Notes under the pieces: model-generated | The model's database searches: none | What the model was told of the DNA's origin: nothing | Seen by the model: only the letters and a program-made list of their open reading frames with translations | Translations under genes and position numbers: made by a program | Shown: in pieces, positions 22,362-33,887 of the stretch | How the letters are laid out: every line of letters begins with the position of its first letter | Position numbering within the stretch: position 1 is the stretch's first letter | Assembly: GCA_003049485.1 (NCBI GenBank) | Contig: PYST01000106.1 | Location: 7,173-48,194, forward strand | Reading direction: 5' to 3' | Source of the DNA: Ophioceras dolichostomum | Lineage: Eukaryota; Ascomycota; Sordariomycetes; Magnaporthales; Ophioceraceae | Length of the DNA stretch: 41,022 nt

Positions 22362-25300
22362 ATGGACTTGGACGTACGGATGCAACGAGATGACGCCGCG
22401 AAGAACCGCGTGCGTCAGGCTGAGGAGTTCCTCGATCCTCGTGAGTGAATCCACCACCACCCTCGGTTCCTAACAATCTACCCAGCATTTCGCATTCCGC
22501 ATGCCGCACAGCGCCTTGTGCAAACTCCCAGCCCGGATACATTATCAGTAGCCGTGTCCAAACAACTGACGAACGACTTTCTGCCCTGCAGATGATCAAA
22601 ATGCTCGAAGTTACCGGCCAGACATCATTCTGATGCTGCAGAAGAACCAAAGGCGGCTTGTCGTTAACATCGATCATGTTCGAGATCACAATGTCGAAAT
22701 CGCCGAAGGCCTGCTCAAGGAGCCATTTGACTGGGCATTGGCGTTCAACTTTGCCCTCAAGCAGATTGTCAAGACGATCCCCAATGCTCGGCCCGATCAG
22801 ACCGACGACGAGGTGGAATACTACTGCGCGTGGGCCGGCAGCTTTGGCTCGCATGCGTGCAACCCACGCACCCTGTCGTCGCACCTACTGAACCGCATGG
22901 TCTCGATCGAGGGCATTGTGACCCGATGCTCGCTCATCAGGCCAAAGGTGGTCAAGAGCGTACACCACAGCGAGGTGGACGAGAAGTTCTACTTCAAACA
23001 ATACTACGACCAGACCATGACCAATGGCGCCACCACGTCGAGCGTGTACCCGCAAGAGGACGACAAGGGGAACCCACTCACGACCGAGTACGGCTTCAGC
23101 ACCTACCGCGATCACCAGACCATCTCGATCCAAGAGATGCCAGAGCGTGCCCCGGCCGGGCAGCTGCCCCGCGGCGTAGACGTCATCCTCGACGACGACC
23201 TGGTCGACCGTGTCAAGCCCGGCGACCGCATTCAGCTCGTGGGTATCTTCCGCACGATGGGCAACCGCAATACGAACCACAACAGCGCCCTCTTCAAGAC
23301 CGTCATCCTGGCCAACCACGTGGTTCTGCTCTCGTCAAAGTCGGGCGGCGGCGTGGCAACGGCCACCATCACGGATACGGACCTGCGCAACATCAACAAG
23401 ATCGCCAAGAAGAAGAACCTGTTCGAGCTTCTGTCGCAGTCGCTAGCGCCTAGCATATACGGGCACGACCACATCAAGAAGGCAATTCTGTTGATGCTGC
23501 TGGGCGGCATGGAGAAGAACCTGGAGAACGGGACGCATCTGCGTGGTGATATCAACATTCTGATGGTCGGTGATCCGTCCACGGCGAAGTCGCAGCTGCT
23601 TCGCTTCGTGCTTAACACGGCGCCTCTTGCTATTGCCACCACTGGTCGCGGATCCTCCGGTGTGGGTCTGACGGCGGCGGTGACTTCAGACAAGGAGACG
23701 GGCGAGCGGCGGCTCGAGGCCGGAGCCATGGTTATGGCCGACCGTGGAGTCGTGTGCATCGACGAGTTCGACAAAATGTCCGATATCGACCGTGTTGCTA
23801 TCCACGAGGTGATGGAGCAGCAGACGGTGACCATCGCGAAAGCGGGCATCCACACATCGCTGAACGCACGCTGCAGTGTTATCGCCGCCGCGAACCCCAT
23901 CTTCGGCCAGTACGACCCGCACAAGGACCCTCACAAGAATATCGCACTTCCGGACTCGCTGCTGTCGCGTTTCGATCTTCTCTTCGTCGTTACGGACGAC
24001 ATCGAGGACACACGCGACCGGCTGGTGTCGGAGCACGTGTTGCGCATGCACCGATACCGCAAGCCTGGCACCGAGGAAGGCGCGCCAGTTCGCGAGAACA
24101 CGTCGCAGGCACTCGGGGTTGCCGCTCAGAGCCAGGCTGGTGGGGGCGACTCCCAACGGCCCACTGACGTATTCGAGAAGTACGACTCGATGTTGCACGC
24201 GGGTGTGACCGTGACATCCGGCCGCGGCGCCAACCGGCGGCCCGAGGTCCTTAGCATCCCCTTCATGAAGAAGTACATCCAGTACGCCAAGACGCGTATC
24301 CGGCCCGTCCTGACCCAGGAGGCGTCGGACCGCATCGCGGACATCTATGTCGGCCTCCGCAACGACGAGATGGAGGGCAACCAGCGGCGCACCTCGCCGA
24401 TGACGGTGCGGACGCTCGAGACGCTCATCCGTTTGGCGACCGCGCACGCCAAGGCCCGCCTGTCCTCCCGCGTCGAGGAGCGCGACGCTGCGGCCGCTGA
24501 GTCGATCCTGCGCTTTGCCCTGTTCAAGGAGGTCGTCGAGGACGAGTCGCGCAAGAAGCGCCGCAAGACTCGGACGGCCGACCTCGGCGCGGCGGGCGAT
24601 GACAGTGATAGCGATAGCGACAGCAGTGACGACGATGACGGCGGCGACGCAACCTTCCGTAGCAGCACCAGCGTGCCTCGGCCCGCCGGCGCAAGGTCGA
24701 CGCGCGGGGTGGCCCGTCCGCGCCGGATAGGCGCTGCCTCCTCATCCACACAGAATGGCAGCAGCAGCGGACGACGGCAGAACGGGGCCAGCGCTGCTCG
24801 GGAAGCAGATGATGATGACGACGATGACGACGACGAAGAAGGAGAAGACGCCCCGCCGCGCCGCTCGACCCGAAGCGGGCGAACCGCGGCGTCTCAGCTC
24901 TCCTTCGCCTCGTCGGTCCCGGCATCCCAGCTCGAGGAGACACAGGAAGACGAGGACGAAGAGGAGGACGAGGATGGCGAAGGAGAGGAGGAGGAAGACG
25001 AAGATGACGCCGAGCTCGCCACCGGGGCCGCGTCCCTCAACATCGCCGGTAGCGGCAGCAGCAGCAGTCCATCTCCGATCACGCCGGCGCGCCTCAACAC
25101 GTTCCGTCAGGCGCTGGGCCAGCTGCAGTCGACGGATCTGTTCCAGGACGACTCGGCCGAGGTCGACGACGTCGTCGACGCCGTCAACCGCCGCTTGGGC
25201 TCGCGCGGCGGCGGCGCCTTCGGGGCCGACGAGGCGAAACAGGCGCTCAAGGCTATGGATGCCGCGAACCAGATTATGTGAGTTTCCCCATCAGATTTTG

Positions 25301-25404
25301 GACTCCTGATGTACATGTCGTCCCTTCGAGAAGGAACACAGGCTGACCAGACCACCCAATGATACTACAGGTACACGGACGGGAACCTCGTCTATCGGAT
25401 TTAA
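22362..25404 (+). CDS. mcm3: DNA replication licensing factor MCM3
   Basis: A subunit of the Mcm2-7 ring helicase that is loaded at origins and unwinds DNA in the nucleus. Three exons, 22362-22440, 22592-25277 and 25371-25404, give 932 residues. Introns of 151 and 93 nt have GTGAGT donors. The last exon adds just ten residues and the characteristic MCM3 ending, IMYTDGNLVYRI. Walker A GDPSTAKSQ starts near residue 353, Walker B CIDEFDKM near 415, and the arginine finger SRFD has Arg486. The N-terminal OB/hairpin region lacks a full Cys4 zinc site, as is usual for MCM3. After the winged-helix region comes an unusually long low-complexity tail: a basic NLS-like KKRRKTR, then Ser/Asp and Asp/Glu runs, which make the protein somewhat longer than typical orthologues. 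The MluI box upstream fits G1/S control. It is convergent with the kinase gene downstream. Confidence 0.97.
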
Positions 25405-25996
25405 TCAGGGGCTTCCGCCACGCTACTATCTGTTCTTCTTTATGATTTGGGTCGCACGGGAGAGTGTATGGAATGTTTTGTCTGGTTATGGCGTAGGGTC
25501 CTTTGTGTGGGATGGTTAGAGAACTGCTCAATGGAGAACCTCCCTTGTTTTGTACGTGAGGAATATTTATCTCTTGGATGATGATGGTAATAAGCTAGGC
25601 GAAACGATCGAAATGAAGTACAGGGGAAGTAACTGAGGTTTATCACGGCTGTAGACATGTTATTTTGCATTTGATTTCTAACGAAACGCCCTTTCTCTAC
25701 ATATAGTCTATCGCGAACCCTCTGATTAGGTCCATTTCTAATTGACTCCTTTTTTTTGCCATTTTATATTCCCTCCCTTCGAGTCTCATAGACAAGCGAA
25801 GCAAGCCTTAAAACTCCGACCACGATCCTTCCTAGTCCATCAAGACATCATCGAGAAAAACGTAACTGAATGCGACATAAAAGGACATCGCGGGGGAAAG
25901 GACAGACTAACGAAACAGACAAGATTCCAAGCACCCCGACACCAGACCCATGCGGCTTTGCACGCACACTGAAGCCAACATCTTCTCCTCTTCTCT
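25405..25996. other. Tail-to-tail intergenic (3' UTRs)
   Basis: A convergent spacer of about 590 bases shared by the 3' ends of MCM3 and the kinase gene. It is AT-rich, as expected for fungal terminators. No gene was seen. Confidence 0.5.
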
Positions 25997-27535
25997 TCAG
26001 CCAACTCGCTTCACATAATCCGCCAGCCTCTCCTCGACACGTACCCCATTCCACGTCTCGTTCCCGTCCTCGTCGACAGCCAGCGTCGGCAGGCCGACCT
26101 GCTCGAGCGCGAAGCTGGCCGCGACGCTGCCCCACACGGCGGCCTCCTCCACGTCCTTCCCCCGCGCCAGCGCGACCGCCAGACCGCCCAGGAAGGTGTT
26201 CCCTCCACCCGTGGGGTCGACGATTTTGTCTTGGTTGTCTTTGTCGTTTTTGTCGTCGTCTCCTTCGGCGGCGAGGACGCCGTCCTGGGATGATGATGAT
26301 GATGATGGTGATGATGAGGCGGGTGTGAAGAAGGCGGGCAGCCACTTCTCCACGCCGGGGTCGACCTCGATCTCCTCGCGCGCGACGGACCCTTCCTCGT
26401 CCTGCAGCAGGCCCGCGAACAGCGCCTCCATGTCCGTGTCGGGCTGCAGGCCGCCGTGCAGGAGCGCGGCGGCTTTGGCCTTGGTCTTTTTCTTCTTCTT
26501 CGGCTGCTCGTGCTGCTCGTTGGAAGTCGCGTTGTTGCTGCCCCGCCGCTTCTTCCTGCCACCGTTCCTAGCGACGTAGCAGCCCTTCGCGCCGGCCCTG
26601 ACGACGATCGAGAAGCTCTGCAGCGGCATCGACGCCAGCAGCTGCTCGCACCCGCGCTCGACGGCGGACACGTCGACCTCGCCTTTCTCGTCCACGCCGC
26701 TCCCGCCCATGAACCCGGCCAGCTCGGCGTGGTTCGGGCTGCAGACGTCGACCAGCGGCAGCGTGTTGGTGCACTCGAGCAGGTTGTCGGGCGTGCACAG
26801 GTCGGGAACGGGCTCCCACACGATCACGGCGCGCACGTAGTCGTCGTCGCCCATGATCCGCCGGCGCAGAGACGCCAGGTCGCGAACCACCTCGCGGCAC
26901 CGCTGGGGGGAGGAGATGACGTGCACGACCTGCGCGCGTAGGAGCGGCTCGCAGGAGGACAGGTCGGCGGGGGTCAGGCGTTTTTTAGGGGTCGTGTACC
27001 GGAAGGACCGCCAGGACGGGTCCGTGGGGCAGTCATACCCGTTCCAGCCGCGCGTGGTGAGGCGCGAGGGGTCGTCGCGGATCAGGGCCGAGGTCTGCCA
27101 GGACGCGATCTGCGCGGTGATCTCCGCCGGGAAGTCGGAGCCCCGGTCCACCACGAACCCCACTTTGCGGGACTGGTCCGGCGCGGGAGAGAAGAGACGG
27201 GCGCCCAGCGCCGAGAAGGTGCCGGCCCCGCCGAGGACGTCGCGCGCTGGTGGGCGAGGGGGGTGGAATTCGATCTCGTCTAGGTATATTTGTAAGGTGT
27301 TAGTTTGTTTGTCTCGCTTTAGAACGTACGTAGTTACCAGTCCGCCAGTTAGGTCGGTAGTGAAATAAGAGAATTGAGTGAGAGATGAGTGAGAAGAGTC
27401 AGTGTTACCGATGATCAGCATGCCGAGAGACACAAAGTCGATCTCTTGGCTGTCCGGGATCTGGGACCGCCGGTGCCCCTCTGGCTGCTGGTGCCCCTCA
27501 GGAGCTTTTCGCTCCACGAGTATCGACGGCGCCAT
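25997..27535 (-). CDS. PfkB/ribokinase-fold protein, MAK32-like
   Basis: Belongs to the PfkB carbohydrate kinase fold and most resembles the fungal MAK32 branch. Yeast MAK32 is known for a role in keeping an L-A satellite double-stranded RNA; its substrate is unknown. Two exons, 27409-27535 and 25997-27279, give 469 residues. The intron (27280-27408, 129 nt) is a multiple of three with no stop, so the locus also reads as one open frame. Splicing restores the family segment SLGMLIIDEIEF and removes a T-rich insert, so I take it as real. GGAGTFSALGARLF at 59-72 is the first PfkB signature. The second, DPTGGGNTF at 397-405, has Asn403 where active sugar kinases have the catalytic Asp of GAGD. 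A Lys-rich loop (GGRKKRRG and KKKKKTKAK) and a long Ser/Asp-rich insertion lie between the signatures. Confidence 0.88.
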   Translation of the reverse strand: MAPSILVERKAPEGHQQPEGHRRSQIPDSQEIDFVSLGMLIIGNTDSSHSSLTQFSYFTTDLTGGLVTTYVLKRDKQTNTLQIYLDEIEFHPPRPPARDVLGGAGTFSALGARLFSPAPDQSRKVGFVVDRGSDFPAEITAQIASWQTSALIRDDPSRLTTRGWNGYDCPTDPSWRSFRYTTPKKRLTPADLSSCEPLLRAQVVHVISSPQRCREVVRDLASLRRRIMGDDDYVRAVIVWEPVPDLCTPDNLLECTNTLPLVDVCSPNHAELAGFMGGSGVDEKGEVDVSAVERGCEQLLASMPLQSFSIVVRAGAKGCYVARNGGRKKRRGSNNATSNEQHEQPKKKKKTKAKAAALLHGGLQPDTDMEALFAGLLQDEEGSVAREEIEVDPGVEKWLPAFFTPASSSPSSSSSSQDGVLAAEGDDDKNDKDNQDKIVDPTGGGNTFLGGLAVALARGKDVEEAAVWGSVAASFALEQVGLPTLAVDEDGNETWNGVRVEERLADYVKRVG

Positions 27536-28629
27536 TCCGACGGCCAGGTGGGTTGTTACTAATGCTAACTTTTCGTAGCTTCGGAGAGATAATTGGAGTT
27601 TGTTGGATCGAGCTCAGAGAGGCTCGAATTATTTTTATTTAATTCGACCCTTCGATGGCCAGCCGTGTCAAGAAAGCGAAACTCGCACGCTAGTTGCTAG
27701 CTCCCCGTACCTGGGTAGCCTGGTTCAGGTCTGTTCTGTTCTGTCCTAGGTGCTAAGGTCGGCGGTATCCATCATTTTAGTCATGATTCGTCCATGATGA
27801 ATGATGAGTATCACCAATCTTGATGTTATCGGGTGGGTTGAAGCACAACCTGTTATCGAAGGACACGTACGATGGATGATGGAGAAGGGCGAGCCGTTCG
27901 TACGACTCAGGCAGTCTGAGAGGTGAGCGAATGGTGAGGTGAGGCAGTGGGGTGGAGATGGTAGGTCCAACTTCATTGCAGCTCTGGCTCGAGCTCCAGT
28001 CAGGCGCCGACAGGCGAGCGGCGAGCGGCGATGGGGCACTCGCTCGACTGTTGTTGGCCTCAGGCGGCCGTTGGGCGGCGGAGGCGGTTAGGACGGAGGG
28101 ACTGTCCGCCAACCCGTGTCTCTATCGTTCTAGGGTTGCCAGTAGTATGGTGAATGTCGTTGGAACAATCAAGGTGAGAAAATAATTTTTCCTCCGAAAA
28201 TACGTGTCGAACAAAGCAGGTGAGCAAGACAGTAACTGATTACTGATGTGTCGCAGAATAGCAGGCCCTAGGCCTTAATTCACTCGCCAACCCCCAGCCT
28301 CACTCACAACTGAAACAGCACAGGACTCAGGAAACTCTTCAAGTCAATACCCAGCTCATGCACACGGTACATTTATAAAAGAAGGGATCTAGTCCGAGAG
28401 TTTAATCATCGATTGTCTTGCTCATAAATAACCGTGTCTGCAAATTTTTCTGAAGATCGAGCGCGCCTTATCATCGTGACCGCCAAACCAAAATGAATAC
28501 GAAAAGCTAAAGACGAGAACAGCACCTTGACAATCCCATGTAACTCTAAGCCATCCAGTCACGCCCGCGCCATATCAATCATCAATAGCAATGAACGACG
28601 TCTTCACATCAAAATACCAGCCAACTAAT
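27536..28629. other. Intergenic, no gene seen
   Basis: This 1.1-kb spacer lies between the kinase start and the 3' flank of the leftward SH3 gene. It is AT-rich at 28180-28620. I recognise no gene or RNA in it. Confidence 0.45.
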
Positions 28630-28663
28630 GTACCTAGGTCCCTATCCACCTAGGTAAGGTAAG
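28630..28663. repeat. Paired ACCTAGGT octamers 3' of the SH3 gene
   Basis: Two self-complementary ACCTAGGT octamers (28632-28639, 28648-28655) are separated by exactly 8 bases and followed by GGTAAGGTAAG. The element lies about 20-50 bases past the stop codon of the SH3 gene, inside its likely 3' UTR. Confidence 0.7.
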
Positions 28664-28682
28664 CAGGTTGCCTCAAGAAGAC

Positions 28683-31600
28683 TCAATAAATCGACGGCCT
28701 TGGGCCGTCAAAATTGTTCCCACCACCACCACTCGAGCTGCCAGCCGACATGCTCCCCGGCCGTGCCCGGCTCGCGATGCGCGAAAAGATGCCGGACCGC
28801 CTCCTCTCCGTGCTGGCGATGCTCGCGCGGTCCCCTCCCGGCGCCATCGTCGTCATCACCGACGCCCCGCTGCTGGCGACGCCGCCGCCGCCGCCGCCCT
28901 CCTCCCTGATCGAGTTGCTGTCGACGTGCGACTGGGGGAAGATGCCCCATTTTCCCTTGGAGTTCGTGCCGGACCAGCACCAGTGTGCCGGTGAAGCCCC
29001 TATTTCTCCATCGTCAGCTGAAATTATATCTAAATTTGTGGCAAAAGGAAGCAGGCTTTTTTTTTCTTTTTTTTTTTTTTTGGTGGTGGACTCACAAGCA
29101 ATGTTCGAGATGACCTCATTCTTCTCCAGCTTCAACCAGTCCCCTCTCTCCTTGTCCTTGTTGTTGAACTTCCACCGGGCGACGGCCCGCATGCCGCTGC
29201 CGCCCACGCCGCCCAAGCCGCCCACGCCCTGGACGATTATCTGCGAGCGGGGAGGCGGCTCGAGCCTGGCCGCGCTGGCGGGGAACGCGGCCCTCGTGCC
29301 GTCGCTCCAGCCCACCGCCCATTCGCCGTTGTACTTGAGCGGGAACTCGATGCCCACGATCTTGGCCCCAGCCGCAAACTGCAAGGCGGTCGCGCGGTCC
29401 GGCGGGAGCTTGAGCGTGCCGTACGTCTGCTTGACCGTGTCCACGGCGATGGCCATGGGCAGCATGTCGATCTCCCGCGCCAGGTTGCTCGTGACCGAGA
29501 TCCTCGGCGGCTGCGACAGGTGCAGGTCGTAGTTGTTGCGCAGCGTGGTCGGGATCTCGGTGGCCTGGATCACGTCGAGCCCGGGGACGATGGGCAAAGG
29601 CCGCGGGTGGCGGGCGATGTGCGACAGCAGGGCCTTCTGCGAGAAGAAGACGGTGGCGTCGCTCTCCTCTATGGTGCGGCCGAGCTGTACGCAGAAGAGG
29701 CAGGCGTATACCTGGTCGTCGACCGACCGGGCGGGGAGGTGGCTCTTGATCAGGAACCGAACCCTGAAGCCGACGCCGCTCGACTTGGACACGTAGTTGG
29801 CGCTGGCCTGTCCGGCGCGGTCGGCCTCGACTTCGCTCCATTCGAGCTCGTACATGCAGCTCTTGCACTTGGCTGCGTTGACAGCGCCTGTCCCAAAGTT
29901 CTGAATTGGAGAGGACCAGTTTTGTCAGTGACAGAACAAGAAGGGCAGAGCAGAGAGGGGGCTTATAGAGATGAGGCAAGTAAAACAGGCTGGCAGGGAA
30001 AGCGTGGTAGGGAAGACAGGATAGATAGCCAGTGAAGTCTTACCAATTTCGGGACCTGCTTTATGCCCTCGCCGGAGCCTCTCAGTGCCTCCTTCGCACC
30101 GGGACAGAACCCCTTGAGCAGCTGGAACGAGCTGCCCGGTCCTATCGTGCAGTCCGGTTCTCTAGCCAGCACCGCTGGGGTCGGCGCAGCAGGGACGACG
30201 CCCTGCACGTTCTCCATGTCCACGGGGATCAGACCCGTCTCGAACTCCTGCACGGGAGGGCATGTGCCGCCGATGTGCTCCAAGCCGGGCTGCTCCGTCG
30301 CCATGGCCTGAGCGAAGTGGCCCGTGGGAGTCGGTGGCTGCTGTCCCACCATTGCCGGAGACTGGTAGAAGTGTTGGGGGCTGTGGTGCAGGTGGTGAGG
30401 ACTCAGTCCCGGGGCGCCTGCAGCCGCGGCAGCCGCAGCGACTGCGAAGAGGGCGCTGTGGGTGCTATGGGGGCTGTGCGAGCCTCCATCTGGGCTGCTC
30501 ATGACCGACGACGCCCTGTGCGAGGCGTTGGACGGGCTATTGGCCCCGTAGCCGGAGTCCCGCCGTACGTCCGTTATCGAACTATCTCGTGAGTGTCGGA
30601 CGGCGTCCCTCCCAGAGACCGTCCCCATGTGCCCAAGAGAAGGCCCTTCGAGCCCGCCGTGGGCCCCTTGGAAGACCGGCAAATACGACATGGGCTGGGA
30701 CCGGCCCGGCTCGCCGGACGCCGCCCTCGGCGGCTCATGCGACTGCATCTGTGTCGGTGTCTGAGCCTGCATCTGCGTCTGCGGCCCGGGAACGTTAATC
30801 TGCATCGCCGCCATCGTGGCAGCCACGGGGCTGATGGGCGATGGAAGCTGCGTGAAAGCGACTTGCCCATACTGGGGACTTCCCGCATTTGCGGAGATGG
30901 TCCCCGCCGCCTGATGCTGAGGAGTCTGAGTCTGAGAGGGAGAGTATGCACGAGATGCGGACGGCAGGTGACGCCTGTGATCATCCTGTTGTTCACTCGT
31001 TGCCACCTGGACATGACTGTCAAGGCTGTTGTCCGGCTCGGGTGCTCGTGGAGGCGAAGGAGGAATAGGATCCCTGCGTTGGTATTCGACCCCTCCTTCA
31101 GGCTGGTCCACCTCGGCTTGGATGTACACCCCAGTCTTCCACGGGCTGTCTTGTGGGAAAGGAGGTGGCTGCTGAGGCGGCGGGGGCGGAGGAGGCGCCA
31201 CCATTGAGCATACTGATTCGTTCCTCGACGGAAGTTGCTGGGTCTCAACTGCCGGCGTGCTCGGTAGCGACGGAGTGCCTTGCAGGCCAAGGTCCGGGCC
31301 GGACTGGGCTCCCATGGTGGTAGCACTTTGGGTCTCGGAGACGGCGCCAGGTTCGATACCCAACCCAGACCCCGCGACCACCGGAGCCTCGCCGCTGGGT
31401 TCACCGCCGATGGCCCCTAGCTTGTTCAGTGGGTCATCGGGGGCTTGTGCGACCGGTTCGAGCTTCATGCGGATCAGTGTTTCCTCAATCTTGGGGGCGC
31501 ATTTCCTGATCAACGACTGCAGCTCTTTGTACTTGTCCGCGTCGAAGTCGTCCACCTCCATGTAGTCGTCGAACTCCCACAGGAAGTCGTTCAACTCCCT

Positions 31601-32049
31601 CCGACAAGTAGCAATGTCCTCTGTTATGTGTACACGTTTTAGCATCATCTATCGAGGATATTGAATGCCGGAAACCATGGTTACCCGAGAGATACAAGTT
31701 GGTGTGATGCGCTCATCGAGGAAAGCCCTCCCCATGAAATGGGATGATTGGAAGAATGAATATGCTGGGGGGGGGGGGGTTGCCTGTGATCGTCATCATG
31801 AGAATAAAGACCATGATACGTACCGTTGTCCCGAACGAAGTCGAAAAAATTCAGGCCGTATGTTTCAAAATGCTTTTGGCACTTCGGCGCTATTTTGGAA
31901 ACTGCACGTTCGGCCGACCGAACCAGGCCGTTGGCGGCCTTGAGCATCTCGCTGGCATCAGGGGCAGCCTTGGCATTTTCGGCGGCCGTGGTGGCTTTCT
32001 CGACGATCTCCTTGAAAGGAGAGAACACGAGAGATTCGACATCATCCAT
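28683..32049 (-). CDS. 980-aa protein with paired CxxC motifs and SH3 domain
   Basis: Four exons, 31824-32049, 30044-31620, 29096-29900 and 28683-29017, join in frame to 980 residues. Introns are 203, 143 and 78 nt. Residues 1-135 are helical and charged. About 135-560 is disordered, rich in Pro, Gln and Ser, with a Pro run and an Ala run. About 600-700 forms a compact unit with C613-x2-C616 and C668-x2-C671 followed by HIARH, which looks like a zinc-binding site. A globular region follows, then an SH3-type domain at roughly 838-905 (WLKLEKNEVISNI, HWCWSG, GIFPQSHV), and a Ser/Gly-rich tail. SH3 domains bind proline-rich partners, so a scaffold role in signalling or the cortex is plausible, but no function is shown. 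I know of no named orthologue. Intron 1 contains a run of 13 G on the plus strand. Intron 3 is almost pure A/T-run sequence. Confidence 0.85.
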
Positions 32050-33887
32050 CTCAATAAGTTTTATCGTCGTTGATGTTGTAGTTTAGGCGTCTTTGGCGAT
32101 GATGCGTGAGGGTCGCCCCCGGATGATGGTGATCGTGAGAGAGAGAGAAGGCTGGGCTCCTCCTACCCGCTCCGTGCTCGCCCGCCCAGGTGAGCACGTC
32201 GTGGCGAGGCTGGACACCACACCCGCTGCCAATTGAGCTGTTCGGGTCTCCTGGTTGGCGGTGGTAGGTCAAATGCCTAGGGAATGCTCGGGAGGCGAGA
32301 GAGGTTCGAAAAACTAGCACAAATCGCAAGGTTCGCAAGACAATACCATGGGACGACAAGCAGGATGGGGAACTTGCAAAGAAAAGATATGTGGATATGT
32401 GCAGTCAAAGAAGGGAAGGGCGAGAACAGCGGACCGGACTGTAGGTTGGTGGCACCGCACCGCGAATCCCAGTCGCTGACCTGCAGGCAGACGCTGAGGC
32501 TGATCGTGGAGGGGCGGGAAAGTCCCCAGTCTTTTCCAGGTAGACAAAGGGAGCTCGCGCTTGCGAGAGTGGCACCAACCGAACTGCAGGCTGGGAGGAC
32601 TTGTGGAAGGACTTTTACCTCCCCCACGAAAAAATGGGCTAGCATTCTCCAAGTGACTGTCTAGTAGTTCGAGGACGATGAGGCTGTGTCACCGATCGCC
32701 GGGCCAAGCCGATGGGAGTCTGTTCCCCTGCCATACTATCGTAGAAGGCCTCCTGGGCGATGAGCAGCAACATCAATGACAGCTCCCCAATCTATAAGGT
32801 ACCACTTTGGAGCTCTCCGGGTCGACTCACCCGATCGAACCAGACGGGCTTCGAGCTCGGTATGTGTGGGAGCTTTCCCGCCGTCAGTCCTCGATTCTTT
32901 AGCCGGATTTGGCCTTCGTGGAACATTGCACCTCATTCCTCCAGTGCTGGGTGGTGGGGGGAGGGCACAGCTTGAGCACATGCGAGCAAGCACTAAACTT
33001 GATTGTGACGACCGACTGCAGCGTGCCCCAACGCGCCCAGCCAGTGGAATCGCTTGCCGTCCTGCACAGCCCTGGACAGAAAGGGACGGCATCGAAATAT
33101 CGGGACGAATTGGGAGTGAAAGGCAAAAGACCTAGAACAAAGAAGAGAAGGTGGAGAAGGAAGAATGAGAATAAAGAAGAGCGGCGACTGAGACCTGCAC
33201 TGCACTGCTACAGTCGGAACCCGCCTCCTCCCGTAACAGTTGAGGGTCCTGGTCCCGCTGTTCAATTGCTGGACAGTCTGCCTCGCCTTTCGTAATTCGG
33301 CATAGCGTTGGGGTGTCCTCAACGCTAAGAAGCCCTAAAGAGGTCACCGGCGAACTCCCCACTCTACACAGGTCGTAGTGTGAGGTATGTACCTTCTGCT
33401 TCAGTCACTCCCTCGACTTGATGCCTTCCAGTGTTACAGGGTCCACGGAGCTTCGGTTCATGCTGGAGGAGCTTGCGTCAAAAAAAATTGCTTGAGGATC
33501 ACCGAGACACCAATTTGGTATGTCAATAATGGCTCGGGCATAAAGAAACTCCACGTGTTCGCTTGTTTCTCAGACGGCGGAGAAAACAAGGTGGCAGTGT
33601 GCGGTAACACACATTCCCCCACCCGCTCGCAAGAGTATTTCCCGAGTCTGGAGTTTTTCAACTTCGTACCGTGAATCACCCAGCTGAACCGCCATCATCA
33701 ATCATCAGGCTTTTATGTTGCCACACAAGCAAGACAATAATCAGAGAGTAAGCCAAGTTTTCATCAATCTCGTGAACCGTACCCGAAGCCAACGCCCAAT
33801 TCTCTGCCGATAATTCCTTCTAGAAGGCCACAATGCTCATTGATTCGTTGTGTATTCCGATCTTTGACCCGCCCTCTTCATTCCCGT
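32050..33887. other. Intergenic, no gene seen
   Basis: This 1.8-kb spacer runs from the promoter of the leftward SH3 gene to the 3' flank of the TMEM16 gene. Several 100-128-codon frames exist on both strands but none has domain-like composition. I see no repeat or RNA gene. Confidence 0.4.

Noticed and set aside
28714..29532. A 272-codon plus-strand frame opposite the SH3 gene
   Set aside because: It is antisense to well-supported exons and runs through the T-rich intron.
32284..32664. A 126-codon frame in the spacer between the SH3 and TMEM16 genes
   Set aside because: No domain, no good start context, and equally long frames on the opposite strand.
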